Below the pieces are notes generated by a model, which saw only the letters and a program-made list of their open reading frames with translations, did no database searches and was not told the DNA's origin. Positions 8,998-21,299 of a DNA stretch of 64,000 nt are shown here, piece after piece; position 1 is the stretch's first letter; every line of letters begins with the position of its first letter. The position numbers were made by a program, and so were the translations under genes. The stretch lies in assembly GCA_019925095.2 (NCBI GenBank), contig CM034401.1, positions 17,821,838 to 17,885,837 of the forward strand, in the 5' to 3' direction. Origin of the DNA: Dendrolimus kikuchii (Eukaryota; Arthropoda; Insecta; Lepidoptera; Lasiocampidae).

Positions 8998-10431
8998 AAG
9001 GATACTGGTCAAACAAAGGCGAACTGAATTCGGAAATAGCCTGTTATATGGTAGTCCATAATCAAATCAATTGGGACACTTTTTACCACCTTATATATTG
9101 TTCCTCTGCCTCCTTCCTGCCTCCTTCTCCTCGTCCTCCTTCTGTTACCTCCTTGATTCTGTATAAGTGAATTACGTTATAACGACATTCGTTACGTTCG
9201 TTCTAACAAGTCAACCAGAGTCTTCGGATTGATTTTCGGAAATTTCTCCAATTTGATTTATTTATTAAACCAGGTGTGATATGAGATCTAGACTGTCGTC
9301 ATTATTAGGTACATTTTAGTGCTTAGCTTAGATTTTTATATCTCAGAAACAAAATTTAATACACAGCTCGACATTTTTTGACCCAAACAAAAATTTTAGA
9401 TAATAAAATCCCCAATCTGAAGACACTGGCTGAAACAGTAATTTACAATGATGATGATATTAGAAAGTAAGAAAGCAGAAAGTAAGAACAAATGTATTTT
9501 AGCGCCTATTCTTTTATATCTTGCATTGTTTTAGAATTTATGGTAAAATGTGACGTGTGTAAAAAATAATTGGCGAACAAACAACAGGTAGATTAATTAA
9601 AATTGTTCCCGTAAACTATAAATAAACAGACAAATTTAAAATGTTGCAAATATAATTAAAACTGAGAAATACGTTAAATAATATAATCAGCCAAGTTCGT
9701 GGTTTTCTCATAATAAAGTGTCTCGTAGTGATAGTATTGTGAACAGTAACATCCATTGGTTTTCTATTTAGTTACGAAACACTAAAATTTTAATTTCAAA
9801 TTCCATTTTTTAAAACCTATTCAATAGATCGTGTACAAATAAATTTTCTACTACCCTAACTTTTTCACAAATTTCGAGTGTTATAGTTCAAAAATTAGTA
9901 ACGTAGTGGCTAATCTCAGTAGTTACGAACTACGTTCTATTTCCACAACGTTAAGAGCCAATCTTGGCATAGACCATGGACACCCTAGACATTTTTATAT
10001 GCACATTGTTGCGATGATAACATATCGAGGAAAAGGAAAACATAGTAAGGGAATCAACATGTCGAGTTTACGATGCATGAAACTCACTAATCCCTCTAAG
10101 ACAAGCGTTGTATTGAAACGTTGAGATCTGAGCCTAGCAATGCGATACATAGAAACCGGTATTAATACGCCCTTCGATTTTCCTATCAATAACTAAAACT
10201 TAGGCTAACTTTTAAGTCAATCAATCAAATAATAAACTGTCTATTTAGGTAATATCAGCAAGTTGCATCTTCTGCTTCAATAGGATTTATATTATTTAGA
10301 CCACAAACAAATACACAAAGGTGTAATTTTATCTAATGTTCCGCGAAACTGTTATGATTGGATACCATTGCATTGGTGGCTAGGATTCTTATTTAGATTA
10401 AGGTTGGCAAATTATAGAAATATATGATATG
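8998..10431. other. Unassigned AT-rich sequence
   Basis: No gene recognised. A pyrimidine-rich tract (CCTCC/CTTCC steps) spans about 9098-9156. A 72-codon frame at 9906-10124 has no recognisable similarity. Confidence 0.5.
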
Positions 10432-10441
10432 ATGATTATAC

Positions 10442-10562
10442 AAGAGTTATGAATGTCAAAGAAGCAAGTGAGGTGTGTAAGAATGGGCCTAAATGGCGCT
10501 CTGTTGTTCGTGCCTACCCCGCAAGGGAACTGGCGTGAAGTTATGTATGTATGTATGTATGT
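10442..10562 (+). mobile_element. RTE-like LINE 3' end, family D, 10-bp target duplication
   Basis: A 5'-truncated copy of 121 bp starting at AAGAGTTATGAATG and ending in a (GTAT)n tail. ATGATTATAC flanks it exactly at 10432-10441 and 10563-10572. It encodes the end of the LINE polyprotein (WRSVVRAYPARELA). Confidence 0.8.
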
Positions 10563-10644
10563 ATGATTATACTTTTCGTTATTTAAACAGAAATTTATTT
10601 TATTAAAGTAAGCGAAATGGTTTTTGTTGTTAATTAATTTTAAG

Positions 10645-10822
10645 TATGCATTAAAATGGTGGTGGTTAGTTGATATTGCTGGAGTGATTTGGCGGAGGCT
10701 GACCCAAGCTTCTGAGCATTGGCAGGAAATAGCGTTGAACAGAAAGGAGTGGCGTATTCTCGTTTTGGAGACCAATACTCGTTTCGGCTTAACAAATCAG
10801 CAGTTAGTACAACAGATAGTTT
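10645..10822 (+). pseudogene. RTE-like polyprotein C-terminal remnant
   Basis: One frame reads a WWWLVDIAGVIWRR string and NRKEWRILVLE. These resemble the W.DDI...AG..W and DR.EWR.L.E motifs at the C-terminus of RTE-type polyproteins in insects. Short and isolated. Confidence 0.4.
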
Positions 10823-12062
10823 AGCAAACTGCACTGGAAATGAAAATGAGTATATTTTCAAAATAGAATTTTTATTTATCGAAAGTCATGAGTCTACCAT
10901 TGCTTCCAACACAATATTAGTTTCCATCAGTAGATCTTTTGCTTACTTCTGGATTTTTAAAAATAATAAGACGTAGCCTTAACACATTGTAATCAGAACC
11001 TTATTCTATTTATCATCAACTAGAAATACCAACCCTAGCAACAAATCACCTTGAGTCCCGAACTAGGGTAAAAGAGGCGCGTGCTAACTCACAGCAAAAA
11101 CAATTTCACTCCAATCTAATAAATAAACACCAACTGATGTATTAACCATATTACAACCAAAATAAAGCTTATTTTTCTATGGCATTTATCGCAGTAAGAT
11201 TGCCGGAAAGATAGCACGCTCACGTTCTGATATTAATGTTATTTTTTTGTGCTCTACAAATTATTGTTGGCCAAGTATAATCTGTTTGTATTGCACTATA
11301 TTGAATATTGCTTAGAGTTTTGTTTCAGGGGTATTTTTTATATTGAACAATATAACAGTCGTATGTGGATAATCGTCAGTAAATATTACACCATATTTAG
11401 ATTCGGTTTATTGTTGAAGGAACCTCTATGTGTTAGTTTTCCCATCGCTCGACGGAAGCCTTCCAAAAGTCGCTATTATTCCTATTTTCTGTCTAAAACG
11501 ACATAAATTTATGTTAATTGAACAATAACTTCCATGTTTCGAATAAATGTGGCTTGGACTGTGGCCCTAAAGCATACCCGCCTAGGCACTTTATTACTAG
11601 GCACTGACTCTATATTATTGTCATGTAGATACTTGACATAGAAGTAAGACATCCCAAGGATACGTGTTTACCTAAAATCTAGAATTAGATCAATGATAAT
11701 TTGAAACCTGAAAATTAGACTTGATCAAGATTAGTAGGCATGACGTTCGTTTGCCTAAAATGGCGAGGCCGTGGATAAATTGTGTGAAGGATGAAAGATT
11801 TGTGACGTATCTGCAGACGTATGCTAAACATTTTGTGATGATTTCAAATGACTGGTGAAAGATGGAAGGAAGGAGCGTATAGTTGAAAAGATCAATACCT
11901 TGGTACATTAAAAGTAAGCTGCAGGTTATAAATACCAAGAAAACACAACGTCAATCAACTGTTCCGACTTAATTGCCTTCCGCGATAGCAATTGTGAATT
12001 CTTTAAAAAAATACCCTCTATAGTAAAACCCGCAGTCCATAAGTCTAATCTAACCATCGTAA
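10823..12062. other. Unassigned; possible LINE scrap near 11755-11870
   Basis: Mostly AT-rich with no gene. At about 11755-11800 a plus frame reads KMARPWINCVKDE, reminiscent of the RPK.RW.DCVKDD motif of RTE-like C-termini. That is only suggestive. Confidence 0.35.
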
Positions 12063-12260
12063 TGTCATGCGCATAAAGGAAGCGACCGTTGGCGCAGGTG
12101 CTAGTTCACCTGTTGCGCAGGCATATACCCGCCCCGCTTCACAATCACCTTTGAGACACCAGCAGCGACCGTTAGGTGATTCGGGAAATTTCGGTTTTCT
12201 TCGGGACATTGTTCATCATGCAAAAAAAAAACAAGTAAACTACAAGAAAAAAAATTGAAA
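12063..12260 (+). repeat. Possible retroposed fragment with A-rich end
   Basis: A locally GC-richer segment (GAAGCGACCGTTGGCGCAGG...) ending in two A-runs near 12220-12255. A CGACCGTTAG motif recurs near 14560-14620. Identity unknown. Confidence 0.3.
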
Positions 12261-12559
12261 ACATTTATTTATTTTGTTTTACGAAGGTATACAGTTTAAT
12301 ACATACAAATTATAGCAAGAACAATATTATACAAAAAAAAATGCTGATAACAAAACTCCACTTATTGATAAAGTGATTATGATAAACTTATTGATAAATT
12401 GATATATTTCATATAACATATTTTTTTAGCGGCTAGTACTTTGTAAAAAATCTTAAGCCAGAGTTTCAAATCTTGCGTTAACAGAATTTATACTTGTGCA
12501 ATACAGATCTAGATTTATATTTACTACTATTTCATTAAAAGAATTTGAGCTTCGCGTTC

Positions 12560-12680
12560 TGTCTGCAGTTGCAAACCTTGTCTGCTGAAAACGCGGCGTA
12601 CAAATTCTCAAAATATGTTTTTATTTTTAAGATGCATGTCAGCAATGTAAGTACGTCGCTATTTCTTCAAATATTTTTTT
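12560..12680 (+). repeat. Family G, 3' half
   Basis: Matches TGCAAACCTTGTTTGCTGAA, GCGGCGTACAAATTCTCAAA and the CTTCAAATA end of the 28345-28555 copy. The left half is absent. Confidence 0.6.
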
Positions 12681-12933
12681 TTTCTTGCTTTCTAAAAATA
12701 ATACTGGTATAGAATAAAATATTTATTAACAAAGTTATTATATTTATTATGTTTTCAAATGTAATCTCTTTAATAGTTTACTTTAAGGTTACAAACACTA
12801 AAAACAATAACATAAATAAAACTAATTATAAATTAATATAATATGTTTTCAACCATACAGGGCTGTTCAATGAAATGCAAAATTTTCTGTGAATTTCATA
12901 ACGAAGCGACGGGAGTAATCACTAGCAATAACA

Positions 12934-13099
12934 TTCATACATACATAACTTCACGCCAGTTCCCTTGCGGGGTAGGCACGAACAACAGAGCGCCATTTAG
13001 GCTTATTCTTACACACCTCACTTGCTTCTTTGACATTCATAACTCTTGTCATGCACGCTCGTCTGTTCTTAAGGCTCCTGACATCACCTTCATCATCAC
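12934..13099 (-). mobile_element. Family D LINE 3' end, 14-bp target duplication
   Basis: CACTAGCAATAACA occurs at 12920-12933 and 13100-13113. The insert is the terminal ~150 bp of the RTE-like element, read on the minus strand, with its ATGT-type tail at 12934. Confidence 0.85.
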
Positions 13100-13113
13100 C
13101 ACTAGCAATAACA

Positions 13114-13860
13114 AGATGAAAATATCTGTCATGGGGTTTACTGTGCCAGTTCCTTTTGAATAGCAACTAAGATTTGCGTCTTGGTACAATCATGACTTTC
13201 AGTAAAATTTTATATTGTAAAATAGAATATTTTCATTTTGGTATCATTGATTTCTTTTAGCAATTTTGACCAACACGTACCAATGGCGTAGTCCATTTCT
13301 ATTATCGGTTCCGTTGCAGTTATAGGCTTCCTGTAAAAAGTAAAAGAACCTAAAGTCATTGCAGTTCAAGTCTGAATGTGAACTGTGACAGTTTTTTGCT
13401 TATACCGGACTTTGTAAATTGCAATTTCAAATACAAATTTGTAATTTATTTCAGCCACGACTCTTTAAATGTAATTTTGAAATGCACAAAGGTTTAATTC
13501 TCATTTCTCATTGCAGATTAGAATTTGCGTGAAACTCTGACGAAAAATGTTTTTCAAGTTTTAATTGCCCATATAATTTGATTTGTATTGAATTTTGGAT
13601 ACACAAAATATCATAATAACATCATACATAACATAAATACAATCTATAAAAAAATGAAATTTAACTTTTGGTTCGTGTTTACAAAATAAATACCAAAATT
13701 TAAGTGAAAACTGGCATGCAGATTATATGATGCTTAATCTTGAAAAGCCATTCTAAAGGTTTGATGCTGCAAATATTTCGATATCTGTCATCGCCCATAG
13801 TAGAAGTCGAAGAGAGTACAGGAGCAGCATGTAAATACATACTGCCGTCGATTTAGTTAC
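13114..13860. other. Unassigned AT-rich sequence
   Basis: No coding, RNA or repeat feature could be supported. Confidence 0.5.
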
Positions 13861-13870
13861 AGAAGTTTTT

Positions 13871-14184
13871 ATCCGTGCAGGAACGGAGAAAGAATACAAT
13901 TTCCTGCGGCCTGGCGGCCTGTCGTAAGAGGCGACTAAACAACCCACAGCCAGGTGGTAGGGTATTTGCTCGACTGGATGGCGACCACCCCTGGTCTAGA
14001 GTATACCGCCATAACAACCTTATGTTGTGTTCCGGCATTAGTGACCAGGTTTCAGTCTTCTTTAAGAGAGCAGCAGCGCATTTGTAGCACCTTTGGTGTT
14101 GCTAATGTCCATAGGCGATGGTAACCGCTTTCCATCAAGTGGGCCGTCTGCCTGTCTGCTGAACTCCTGCAATAAAAAAAAAAA
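13871..14184 (+). mobile_element. SINE family A, long form
   Basis: Head ATCCGTGCAGGAACGGAGAA, then CCTGTCGTAAGAGGCGACTA. The core starts at GCCAGGTGGTAGGGTA, the 3' part has GGCGATGGTAACCGC, and it ends GCAATAAAAAAAAAAA. Close to the copies at 53858 and 56308. Confidence 0.85.
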
Positions 14185-14334
14185 TATTATTTTGAGAATT
14201 ATTTTCGCAAGCGTGAGCAGTAGCGGCAGGTAAGTGAACCATTTTAGTCTGGATTGTTAAGAGGATGTTAATAATATATATTTCTTTTCTTTCACCTTCT
14301 CCTAATTATTTGGAATAAGCATATCGTATGTTTT

Positions 14335-14475
14335 TTCTTTACATATTCCTCTATTCTGGCACACGTATTCTGTCACCCCAAATCATCATGAAATCCTTCA
14401 CGCAATCCATCATCTCTTTTTGGATCTACTTTTACATTTGTAGCCATTTCATATTAGTAGAGGCACGTCATCCTT
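14335..14475 (-). pseudogene. RTE-like polyprotein C-terminal remnant
   Basis: The minus strand encodes, across frames, a KKRWMDCVKDFMMI-like stretch. It parallels the better preserved remnant at 58080-58275. Several disruptions. Confidence 0.5.
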
Positions 14476-16085
14476 GTTCCATTCCACAGTATTATAGCAT
14501 CCACAAATGCAATGGTAACCACATGTACTGGGGTCACGGGACAGGTGCTCTGCGCACGCGCCGACCGTTAGACTCAGTAGAAAGTGCGACCGCTTCGGCA
14601 CGCGAATAGGGCGACCATTAACACTGAATCAAATAAATTAATGGAGAAGGTTATTTACTGCTGTTGTATGTCTTTCATGTATATAATTACGAATAAAGGT
14701 AATGACACGAAGCTTATAGATATTCTTAAGTTCATTAAATAGATATTATATCCATAGTAATTTGTAAGTAAAGTAAAATTTTTGGTGATATTTTAATATT
14801 CTTCTATCACGATCCAGAGAGTAAACTGAGTATCATATAAAAACTAATGAGGTGATGTTGGGACAGCTGGTTGAAACAAAGTTTCGAAGACCATCGAAGG
14901 CTATTGAAAGCCATTGGTGGCCATCGGAGGTTATCGAAGAAATTTTATAGTAATAAAGGCAATTACAAAACCTTCTATTCTCAATACAGCACATATTACA
15001 CTAAAGGATATTATTTTAGATCCTATCTCATTGCATTAAAGTTCGTAATAATAATGTTATACAGTGGTCAGCATTTTTTCTTTCGCTAATACTTCTTGTC
15101 TCCCACGAGTATCGTGCAATAAGGAATTTCGTTCCAAAATTGTGCAGCAGATAACAGAGATAAAATAGGTTTTACTCCTGGAAAATGACACAGTGTACTA
15201 CTGATTACCGTCAAATTTATTAAAAAGTACTTTCTATGGATAAAATATATGAAAATAGAAATGAGATGATTTTCATGAAATAGGTATCTAATGCTGCTAT
15301 TAGACGGATCAATTAAATTTGATTAAAAGGCAGAGAACAGAAAGAAAGGACGGTATTCAATGATATTGAATGATTCAAATTTATGTTTATATGGGTCACT
15401 TCAACTAATCCAAATTGAAAAACAGAAATGAACCGTCTAATATCGGATTAAGATTGATTATTAGGAAATATCAGACTTCAAGACTGCAAAGCAAAAAAAT
15501 GTAAACAACTGATTAAAGCCGTCAATGCCGTGCCGATATCTTGCCTTCAAAAAATGTTCTCCTGTTGAACATATTTTTAATAAAAACTTTTGAATTTTGA
15601 ATTATTCATGCAGTTTCGATTAAATTTTATCATCGTCACCCCATAACCTTACAGAGTACTATTGGTGATTAATGTCGAGTGGAAATTTGACGGCTGCTGT
15701 TGTTTCATCTACTTAACTGCACGCCTTTGGCGTTTTTGCTCACTGTACACAAATGTAGAGCGTTGTTAATGTCTTTAGAAACATTATGATAGCATTTTGA
15801 ATATAGAATAAGTTGATAAATAGAAGAATTTATTTTTAGACTTTTGTGCCTAATGATGCAATTACTTCTACACTTCTTTTCTTAAAAAGAGAATGTCGAA
15901 TCAATTGTAACTCTAACTCTGACTCTCTAGTCAAAAAATAAATTATTGTTTCGTTTATAGTTAATTAATAAAGTAAAATGTTAAAAGTATCTAACATTGA
16001 TATTTTTCATTGATGATTGTCGCATATTTAATTAATGTTTAAGTATAGGAATGATTATCTATAATAAAAAGTTGTGATTTTTTTT
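14476..16085. other. Unassigned; weak inverted repeat at 15297-15445
   Basis: AT-rich, no gene. ATTAGACGGATCAATT near 15300 faces a related GAACCGTCTAAT near 15435, which could be a decayed MITE. Confidence 0.35.
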
Positions 16086-16087
16086 AT

Positions 16088-16335
16088 TCCTATAGTACAA
16101 TGGACAGGCCAATAAACTCCGGGATAATAAGTCGCCTATACATAATTGCAACACTAAAGGTGTTACCAAAATACTGCCGTCCTCGAAAGAGGAGAATGAA
16201 ACTTGGCTATTGACGCCGGAACACAACTTCAGGTTTTTATGGTGGCGGACTCTGAACCAAGATCGTTAGCTGTCCAAGCATGCAAAAGCTTTACCAACTG
16301 GCTGTGTATTGTTTTATGGCCTCATACATCAGGCC
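16088..16335 (-). mobile_element. Old, diverged SINE family A copy
   Basis: In reverse complement it follows the family A order: a tRNA-like AGCCAGTTGGTAAAGC head with GGTTCAGAGTCC, GTTGTGTTCCGGCGTC, GTGTTGCAATTATG and a TAGGCGAC...GG 3' part. The head keeps A- and B-box-like positions better than the younger copies, supporting a tRNA origin for the A core. Confidence 0.55.
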
Positions 16336-16559
16336 ACCCAGCTACAGGAATCAGTATTCTTTTTCCGTTTCTGCTCTGATACAATGAATCGATAATTGAA
16401 AGGACATTGTTCAATATAAAATTGCAATAACACGAGTCAAGTGCCATTTGCTAACCGATCCCCGTCATTGCAATTTTACCATGTATACCATATAAAATAA
16501 TTTAGATTTCATTCAAACTACTTTTGAACGGTTTTAAACGGGCCTTTTTACTTGATTTT

Positions 16560-16870
16560 TATTTCGCCGTTTCGGCCAGTTTTCAATAGCCACGATCACG
16601 GAAGACAATATTTTATATATTAAAATTTTGTCTTCCTTCCGTATATTTAATAGAATAAAATTTTATATAATATAATACAAAATTAGCTTAGGCTCCCATG
16701 GAGTAAATAACAACCATGAACAAAAATTAAAATTAAATAATTAAAATGAACAAGCTGAGCTGCTGTGGTGAATAATAACTAACTTAATTCATTTATCTTG
16801 ACATCTTTATCTCCCGTGATCACGACTACTGAAAAGTAGCCGAAACGTCAAAATAAAAAACAAATAATTA
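16560..16870 (+). mobile_element. Penelope-like element UTR remnant
   Basis: Contains AGGCTCCCATGGAGTAAATA, AATAATTAAAATGAACAAG and CCGTGATCACGACTACTGAA followed by GTAGCCGAAACGTC, the hairpin-plus-GAAACGTC motif also at 46385-46412. No coding part. Confidence 0.6.
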
Positions 16871-17902
16871 TCCCATCTGTTCTAAATTTATTTATTTAAT
16901 CTATGCCAAGGCGACTGAACGGAAGCATCGGCAAAAGAGCACACAGAATTAAATTGCAGTTTTAATATTCAAATAGGTTTTTTAAGAAATAGTGTTGTAA
17001 TTACGATAATCATAGTGTCTCGGATATCGTAGCGGATTTTTGATGATTGAAATTTTAATCTTGTTAATAGCGGTCGCCACGTACTTTTTGTTATGCATTA
17101 CCAAACCAAATTAATATATAGCATACTATCTTTTGCCCGCAGTTTCGTTAGCATTGGAAAAGGATATGTATGTCATAATGTTATAATACTTGGAAATGTC
17201 GACTTAAATTTATTTTATTTTTCTTCTTCAGTCAGTCCCTGTCCACTGCTGGACATGGACTCGCCAAGTTTGCGCCACACATATAAACATAAATAGACAT
17301 ATAGGTATTGATAAACAAACCCACATTCGCGTTTATAATACAGGTTAGGATATTAGTAACGGAGTGTATAGAATAAGGGCGGCTTAAGAAATTATGAAAA
17401 CATTACTAAAGAACAATGGTTCTCAAACTATTTAGTCTCGTAAACCCCTTACCCATTTTTCCTGCTTTCAGTGAACGTTTTTACCGACTTCACAAAAAGG
17501 AAGATTGTTTCAATTCTTCGTGTAAATATATATTTTTTATATTATGGTCGGTCATAACTTTTTTGATTCTGAATCGATTTTGATAATACTTCTTTGCGTT
17601 GGATTCAATATATAGTTTTTAATTGATTTCATACAAATTTATAACTTGTAAGTACAAACTCAAAGTGATATTTTATTATTCTATTTATAGAAAGATAAAA
17701 AAATTCGCCACGACATGTTTAAGTAATTCACTATTGGAGACCTCCATTTGCAGGTCGCGGGTCCTCAGATTTTGTTTTCGCTGACTAGGACCCCTTGAAC
17801 ATCGATATGGACCCCCAGGGGCCATATGAATCACTTTGTGCACCTATGCTATAGAACAAAGGGCTCGAGTCGTTGGTCCAACCGTCGCTGACTTCCTGTC
17901 TT
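16871..17902. other. Unassigned sequence
   Basis: No gene. At 17231-17282 a scrap reads CAGTCCCTGTCCACTGCTGG, a motif common in lepidopteran repeats and also present near 20990. Confidence 0.45.
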
Positions 17903-17905
17903 TTA

Positions 17906-18581
17906 GGGTGCCTTTCCACCAGAGATATGCTATGCAGCTATGCTGAGAGAATATAAAAGCTAAGCTACGAAACTATGCGACCATTTTCACTGATGCTAAG
18001 CTACGTAGCGCAGCGAGTAATGGGCCATTCACAATTTCAAGATTTTTGACTTCTCTCCGTCCTTGTCACAGCTGGTCACATTCGTGAGACTCCTCCCTCC
18101 TTAGTGTGAGTTCACAAATTTTGCAATTTTACATTAAGAAATTATTAAATTAAAATAGCAGTTCCGTAATTAGCTTAAATATTTTAGATTTAGAAATGTG
18201 ACGTCACGAAATTTAGGACCCTTACCAGCCCTTGTCACACAATGTCACAGTTCGTCGAGCCCCGGCCTTAACGTGTGACGTAATTTATATGCTATGAATG
18301 CGCCACCAAGGTAACTTTCGGTGATAATACGCGAGCCTACTGTAGGTACATTGCTCTGCACATAGCTACACCACTCGCGCCCATCCATAGCTCGCATCCA
18401 TAGTACGCATCCATAGCTCGCATCCACGGCAGGCATCTTTCCATATAAGAAGAAGCTTAGTCGAATCAGTTTCCACCAGTGCTATGTGATGTGGACCAAT
18501 GAATATGAACGGTGGATATCGAACGCATCCATAGCAACGTTGCAAACAACGACATAGCATAGCTCTGGTGGAAAGGCACCC
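17906..18581. mobile_element. MITE with 31-bp TIRs and TTA target duplication
   Basis: The left end GGGTGCCTTTCCACCAGAGA continues to TATGCTATG. The right end is its complement with one mismatch. TTA lies immediately outside both ends (17903-17905, 18582-18584). A 3-bp TTA duplication with GGG-initial TIRs is typical of PIF/Harbinger (Tourist-like) elements. The 676-bp interior has no transposase, so it is non-autonomous. Confidence 0.75.
18381..18428. repeat. Short tandem repeat, CATCCATAGCTCG-type
   Basis: About four imperfect head-to-tail units of 14-15 bp inside the MITE at 17906-18581. Subterminal tandem motifs of this sort can be transposase-binding sites. Confidence 0.7.
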
Positions 18582-18584
18582 TTA

Positions 18585-19097
18585 GACTTTAATTGCGGAT
18601 ATTACCGCACCCGCATTTTTCAATACAGCTAATCCTATTGACATGAAATGTATAATACAAGAAGTTTACAATATGATATAAAAAGTAACGGTCTTATTCA
18701 TAGAGAGTATAGTATTTAAATCAGTATTGAAATTATTTACAAGGCATTTCTAACTTATATTTGTATTAATAACTATAAATAAATGAAATTATACATTTGA
18801 CAATATTATTGAAATTTTTTATATAGTTTACTACCAGAAAAAAAACTTAGGTTAGGCATATGTACATACAAGTGATTGTTAAAACAGTATTGTTTATAAA
18901 ACATATACCATATGGTGTTCTGAAAATTATACATCAATTTTAAGAACATCGTAAAGCAATAAACATACAAAATTACTAAGCAGGATACCTGCACAACTTG
19001 TGTTTCCTCTTTTAATATATCTTCTGCGCAGCACACTACTTTATATTAAAGTGCTACTTCGCCTCAAACATTGCCTAAGTTGTTATGTGACAAATCT
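18585..19097. other. Unassigned AT-rich sequence
   Basis: No supportable feature. Confidence 0.5.
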
Positions 19098-19665
19098 GTT
19101 TGCCTTCAGCTTTTGCTGGCCTACCTCACTGCAACGCAGAGGCTTCGGGTTCGATTCTTGTCATGGTAAATTTTGTCCTTTATTTACTATGGTCTGGATG
19201 TCTGAGATTGGCCCCATATTATATATAACACAACTAATTTTCTCCGTTATTTACTGTAGCCTAGTTGTCTGGGATCGAGACTACTCCGTTGTATAGTAGC
19301 CGTAACATATATCCGTGCAGGAACGGAAAAGCAATACAATTTCCTGCGGCCGCGCGGCCTGTCGTAAGAGGCGACAAAACAACCCACAGTCAGACGGTAA
19401 GGTATTTGCCCGTCTACTATCACCCCTGGTCTAGAGTATGCCGCCATAGCAACCTTGAGTTGTGTTCCGGCATTAGTGACCAGGTCCCAGACCCTTTTAG
19501 AGAGCGGCAGCACATTGGTTGAGCAGTTGGTGTTACAAATGTCTATAAACGCTTTTCATCAGGTGGGCCGTCTGCCTATCTGTTGAACTCATATAATAAA
19601 AATAACACAAGCGTAACTTGCTTAATTTGGGGATATGCAATATATGTGTTTGTCTGCTGATTATT
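19098..19665 (+). mobile_element. SINE family B copy, split by a SINE A
   Basis: The left part carries GGCCTACCTCACTGCAACGC, CGGGTTCGATTCTTG (B box) and GTCTGGGATCGAGACTACT. The right part (about 19600-19665) resumes with ATAACACAAGCGTAACTTGC and the TTTGTCTGCTGATTATTAG tail. The first ~25 bases of the head are lost. Confidence 0.75.
19313..19600 (+). mobile_element. SINE family A, long form, nested in SINE B
   Basis: Head ATCCGTGCAGGAACGGAAAA; core and 3' part as in other copies. The A-rich tail is short (ATAATAAAAATAA) and merges with the family B sequence. Confidence 0.8.
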
Positions 19666-19804
19666 AGAAATCTTTGCGGTGCCAAAGTTACGTCTTTTTA
19701 AGCATGATTTACATATGGATTAGTTAAGTAGTCGGTTAACTTGCGAATAAGTGTTTGTCATTGTTTGAACAGAAAATATAAAAATAATTAATGTAATAGC
19801 ACAT

Positions 19805-20083
19805 AAATGTACTACTGCTGAGCTCGGGCCTCCCATTATAGGAGGAACGGACAATATACCCGCCTCGCTTGTCCAAGGCGGCTTGGCAGGTTTGACACAT
19901 GGATTATCTCGATATGCAGGTTGCACCACGATGTATTCCTTCACCGTTGTTAGCACGTGTTAATTGTAACAATATTCACGTTAGGTCAGAAAACTGCCTA
20001 AGTGGTGCATGCGTTCCGGCCAGGATCGAACCCGCGCCCTTTGAATTAGGGACGCGTGCGCTAGCCATTACGCTACCACGACT
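19805..20083 (-). mobile_element. SINE family C copy
   Basis: In reverse complement: AGTCGTGGTAGCGTAATGGC, TAGCGCACGCGTC, GGGTTCGATCCTGGCC (B-box-like), TAGGCAGTTTTCTGACCTAA, and a 3' GGAGGCCCGAGCTCAGCAG. The tRNA-like promoter is well preserved. Confidence 0.8.
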
Positions 20084-20121
20084 TATACTTGTTTGAACAG
20101 ACATCTACTTAATCGAGAATT

Positions 20122-20396
20122 ACATACATACATAACTTCACGCCAGTTCCTTTACGGGGTAGGCACGAACAACAGAGCGCCATTTAGGCTTATTCTTACA
20201 CACCTCACTTGCTTCTTTGACATTCATAACTCTTGTCATGCACGCTCGTCTATTCTTAAGGCTCCTGACGTCACCTTCTGCTAGTATACGATCTATTTGA
20301 TCATGGAAGGTGTGTCGTGGCCTTCCACAACTTCTGAATCCATCCACTTTTGCATTGTATATCTGTTTAGTCATTCTTTCATCATGCATTCTTTCT
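20122..20396 (-). mobile_element. Family D LINE 3' end, 13-bp target duplication
   Basis: TTAATCGAGAATT occurs at 20109-20121 and 20397-20409. The insert is 275 bp of the RTE-like 3' end, encoding MTKQIYNAKVDG through RELA, with its tail at the left. Confidence 0.88.
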
Positions 20397-20409
20397 TTAA
20401 TCGAGAATT

Positions 20410-21290
20410 CATTATTGAAATTTTTGTTCAATCGTTGATAAAGACTTAACTTATTAGTTTCGAAAGTTAAATAACTGCTTAACTTATGTAAAAAAAATCA
20501 GGTCTAAGTCGAAACTTTGGAGACTAATGTGATCTAATGTCACTGCACCGTTAAACATTAAACACATAAATTATGGCCACATTCAGTCTGAGTAAGCTCA
20601 CGAAATCACCTCTTTAGTTTGACGTGAATTAGTTCGATAATTTGAGGAAAAAATACGAAAATGTTTGAGTCAGAGATTCGATAAAGAAATAGAAATAAAC
20701 AAGTAAGTATACAGTTAGCAATTTTATTAATTTCCGCTTAAAAAGATTTCTAAAAAAAATATTCCAGTGCGTGATTTACCAAAGCGCAGCCTAGAAACGA
20801 GTAATCTTCAATAAAAATCGAATTATGTTGTGTCCACGATTTTCTTCAATCCCAAAAATAGCGTAACGTCTTTTTTTGGATATTGCGCTCGTGCCAGGAC
20901 CACAAAATTTCCGTTCGTCACCGTCCAGTGGGTGATTTATTTAGGGTTCGTTGGGGCTATGATCGGAGCCATATTTTTTTTCAACCTATATCAGTCCCTG
21001 CTGGACGTAGGCCTCCCCAAGTACGCACCACATATCCCGTCTTCCTCATCCAGCCCCTACCGGCGATCTTGCGCAGGTCAAGCAGGAGCCATATTGGTGG
21101 TTGATATCGAAAGATTTTTATCACCTGGCGCGTGCCGTGGAGCGAATGCGCGTGGTCTTACGGATTCTGAGTATGCCAAGAAATGGCTACGGGCGGGGTC
21201 CTGCGGTGCATCGGTGTTTGATATCGCGGGAGCGAACGAACATTTCCGAGCGCACGTCGGCTGTGTTCGCCTCGCCATATATTTATATAT
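20410..21290. other. Unassigned; GC-rich segment at about 20880-21280
   Basis: Up to about 20870 the sequence is AT-rich. It then turns GC-rich and includes ATATCAGTCCCTGCTGGACG and AGGCCTCCCCAAGTACGCAC, motifs widespread in lepidopteran repeats. A plus-strand frame runs 20830-21492 but continues straight into a family D insertion, so it is not a natural gene. The 21060-21280 part is not identified. Confidence 0.4.
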
Positions 21291-21299
21291 AGATATATT

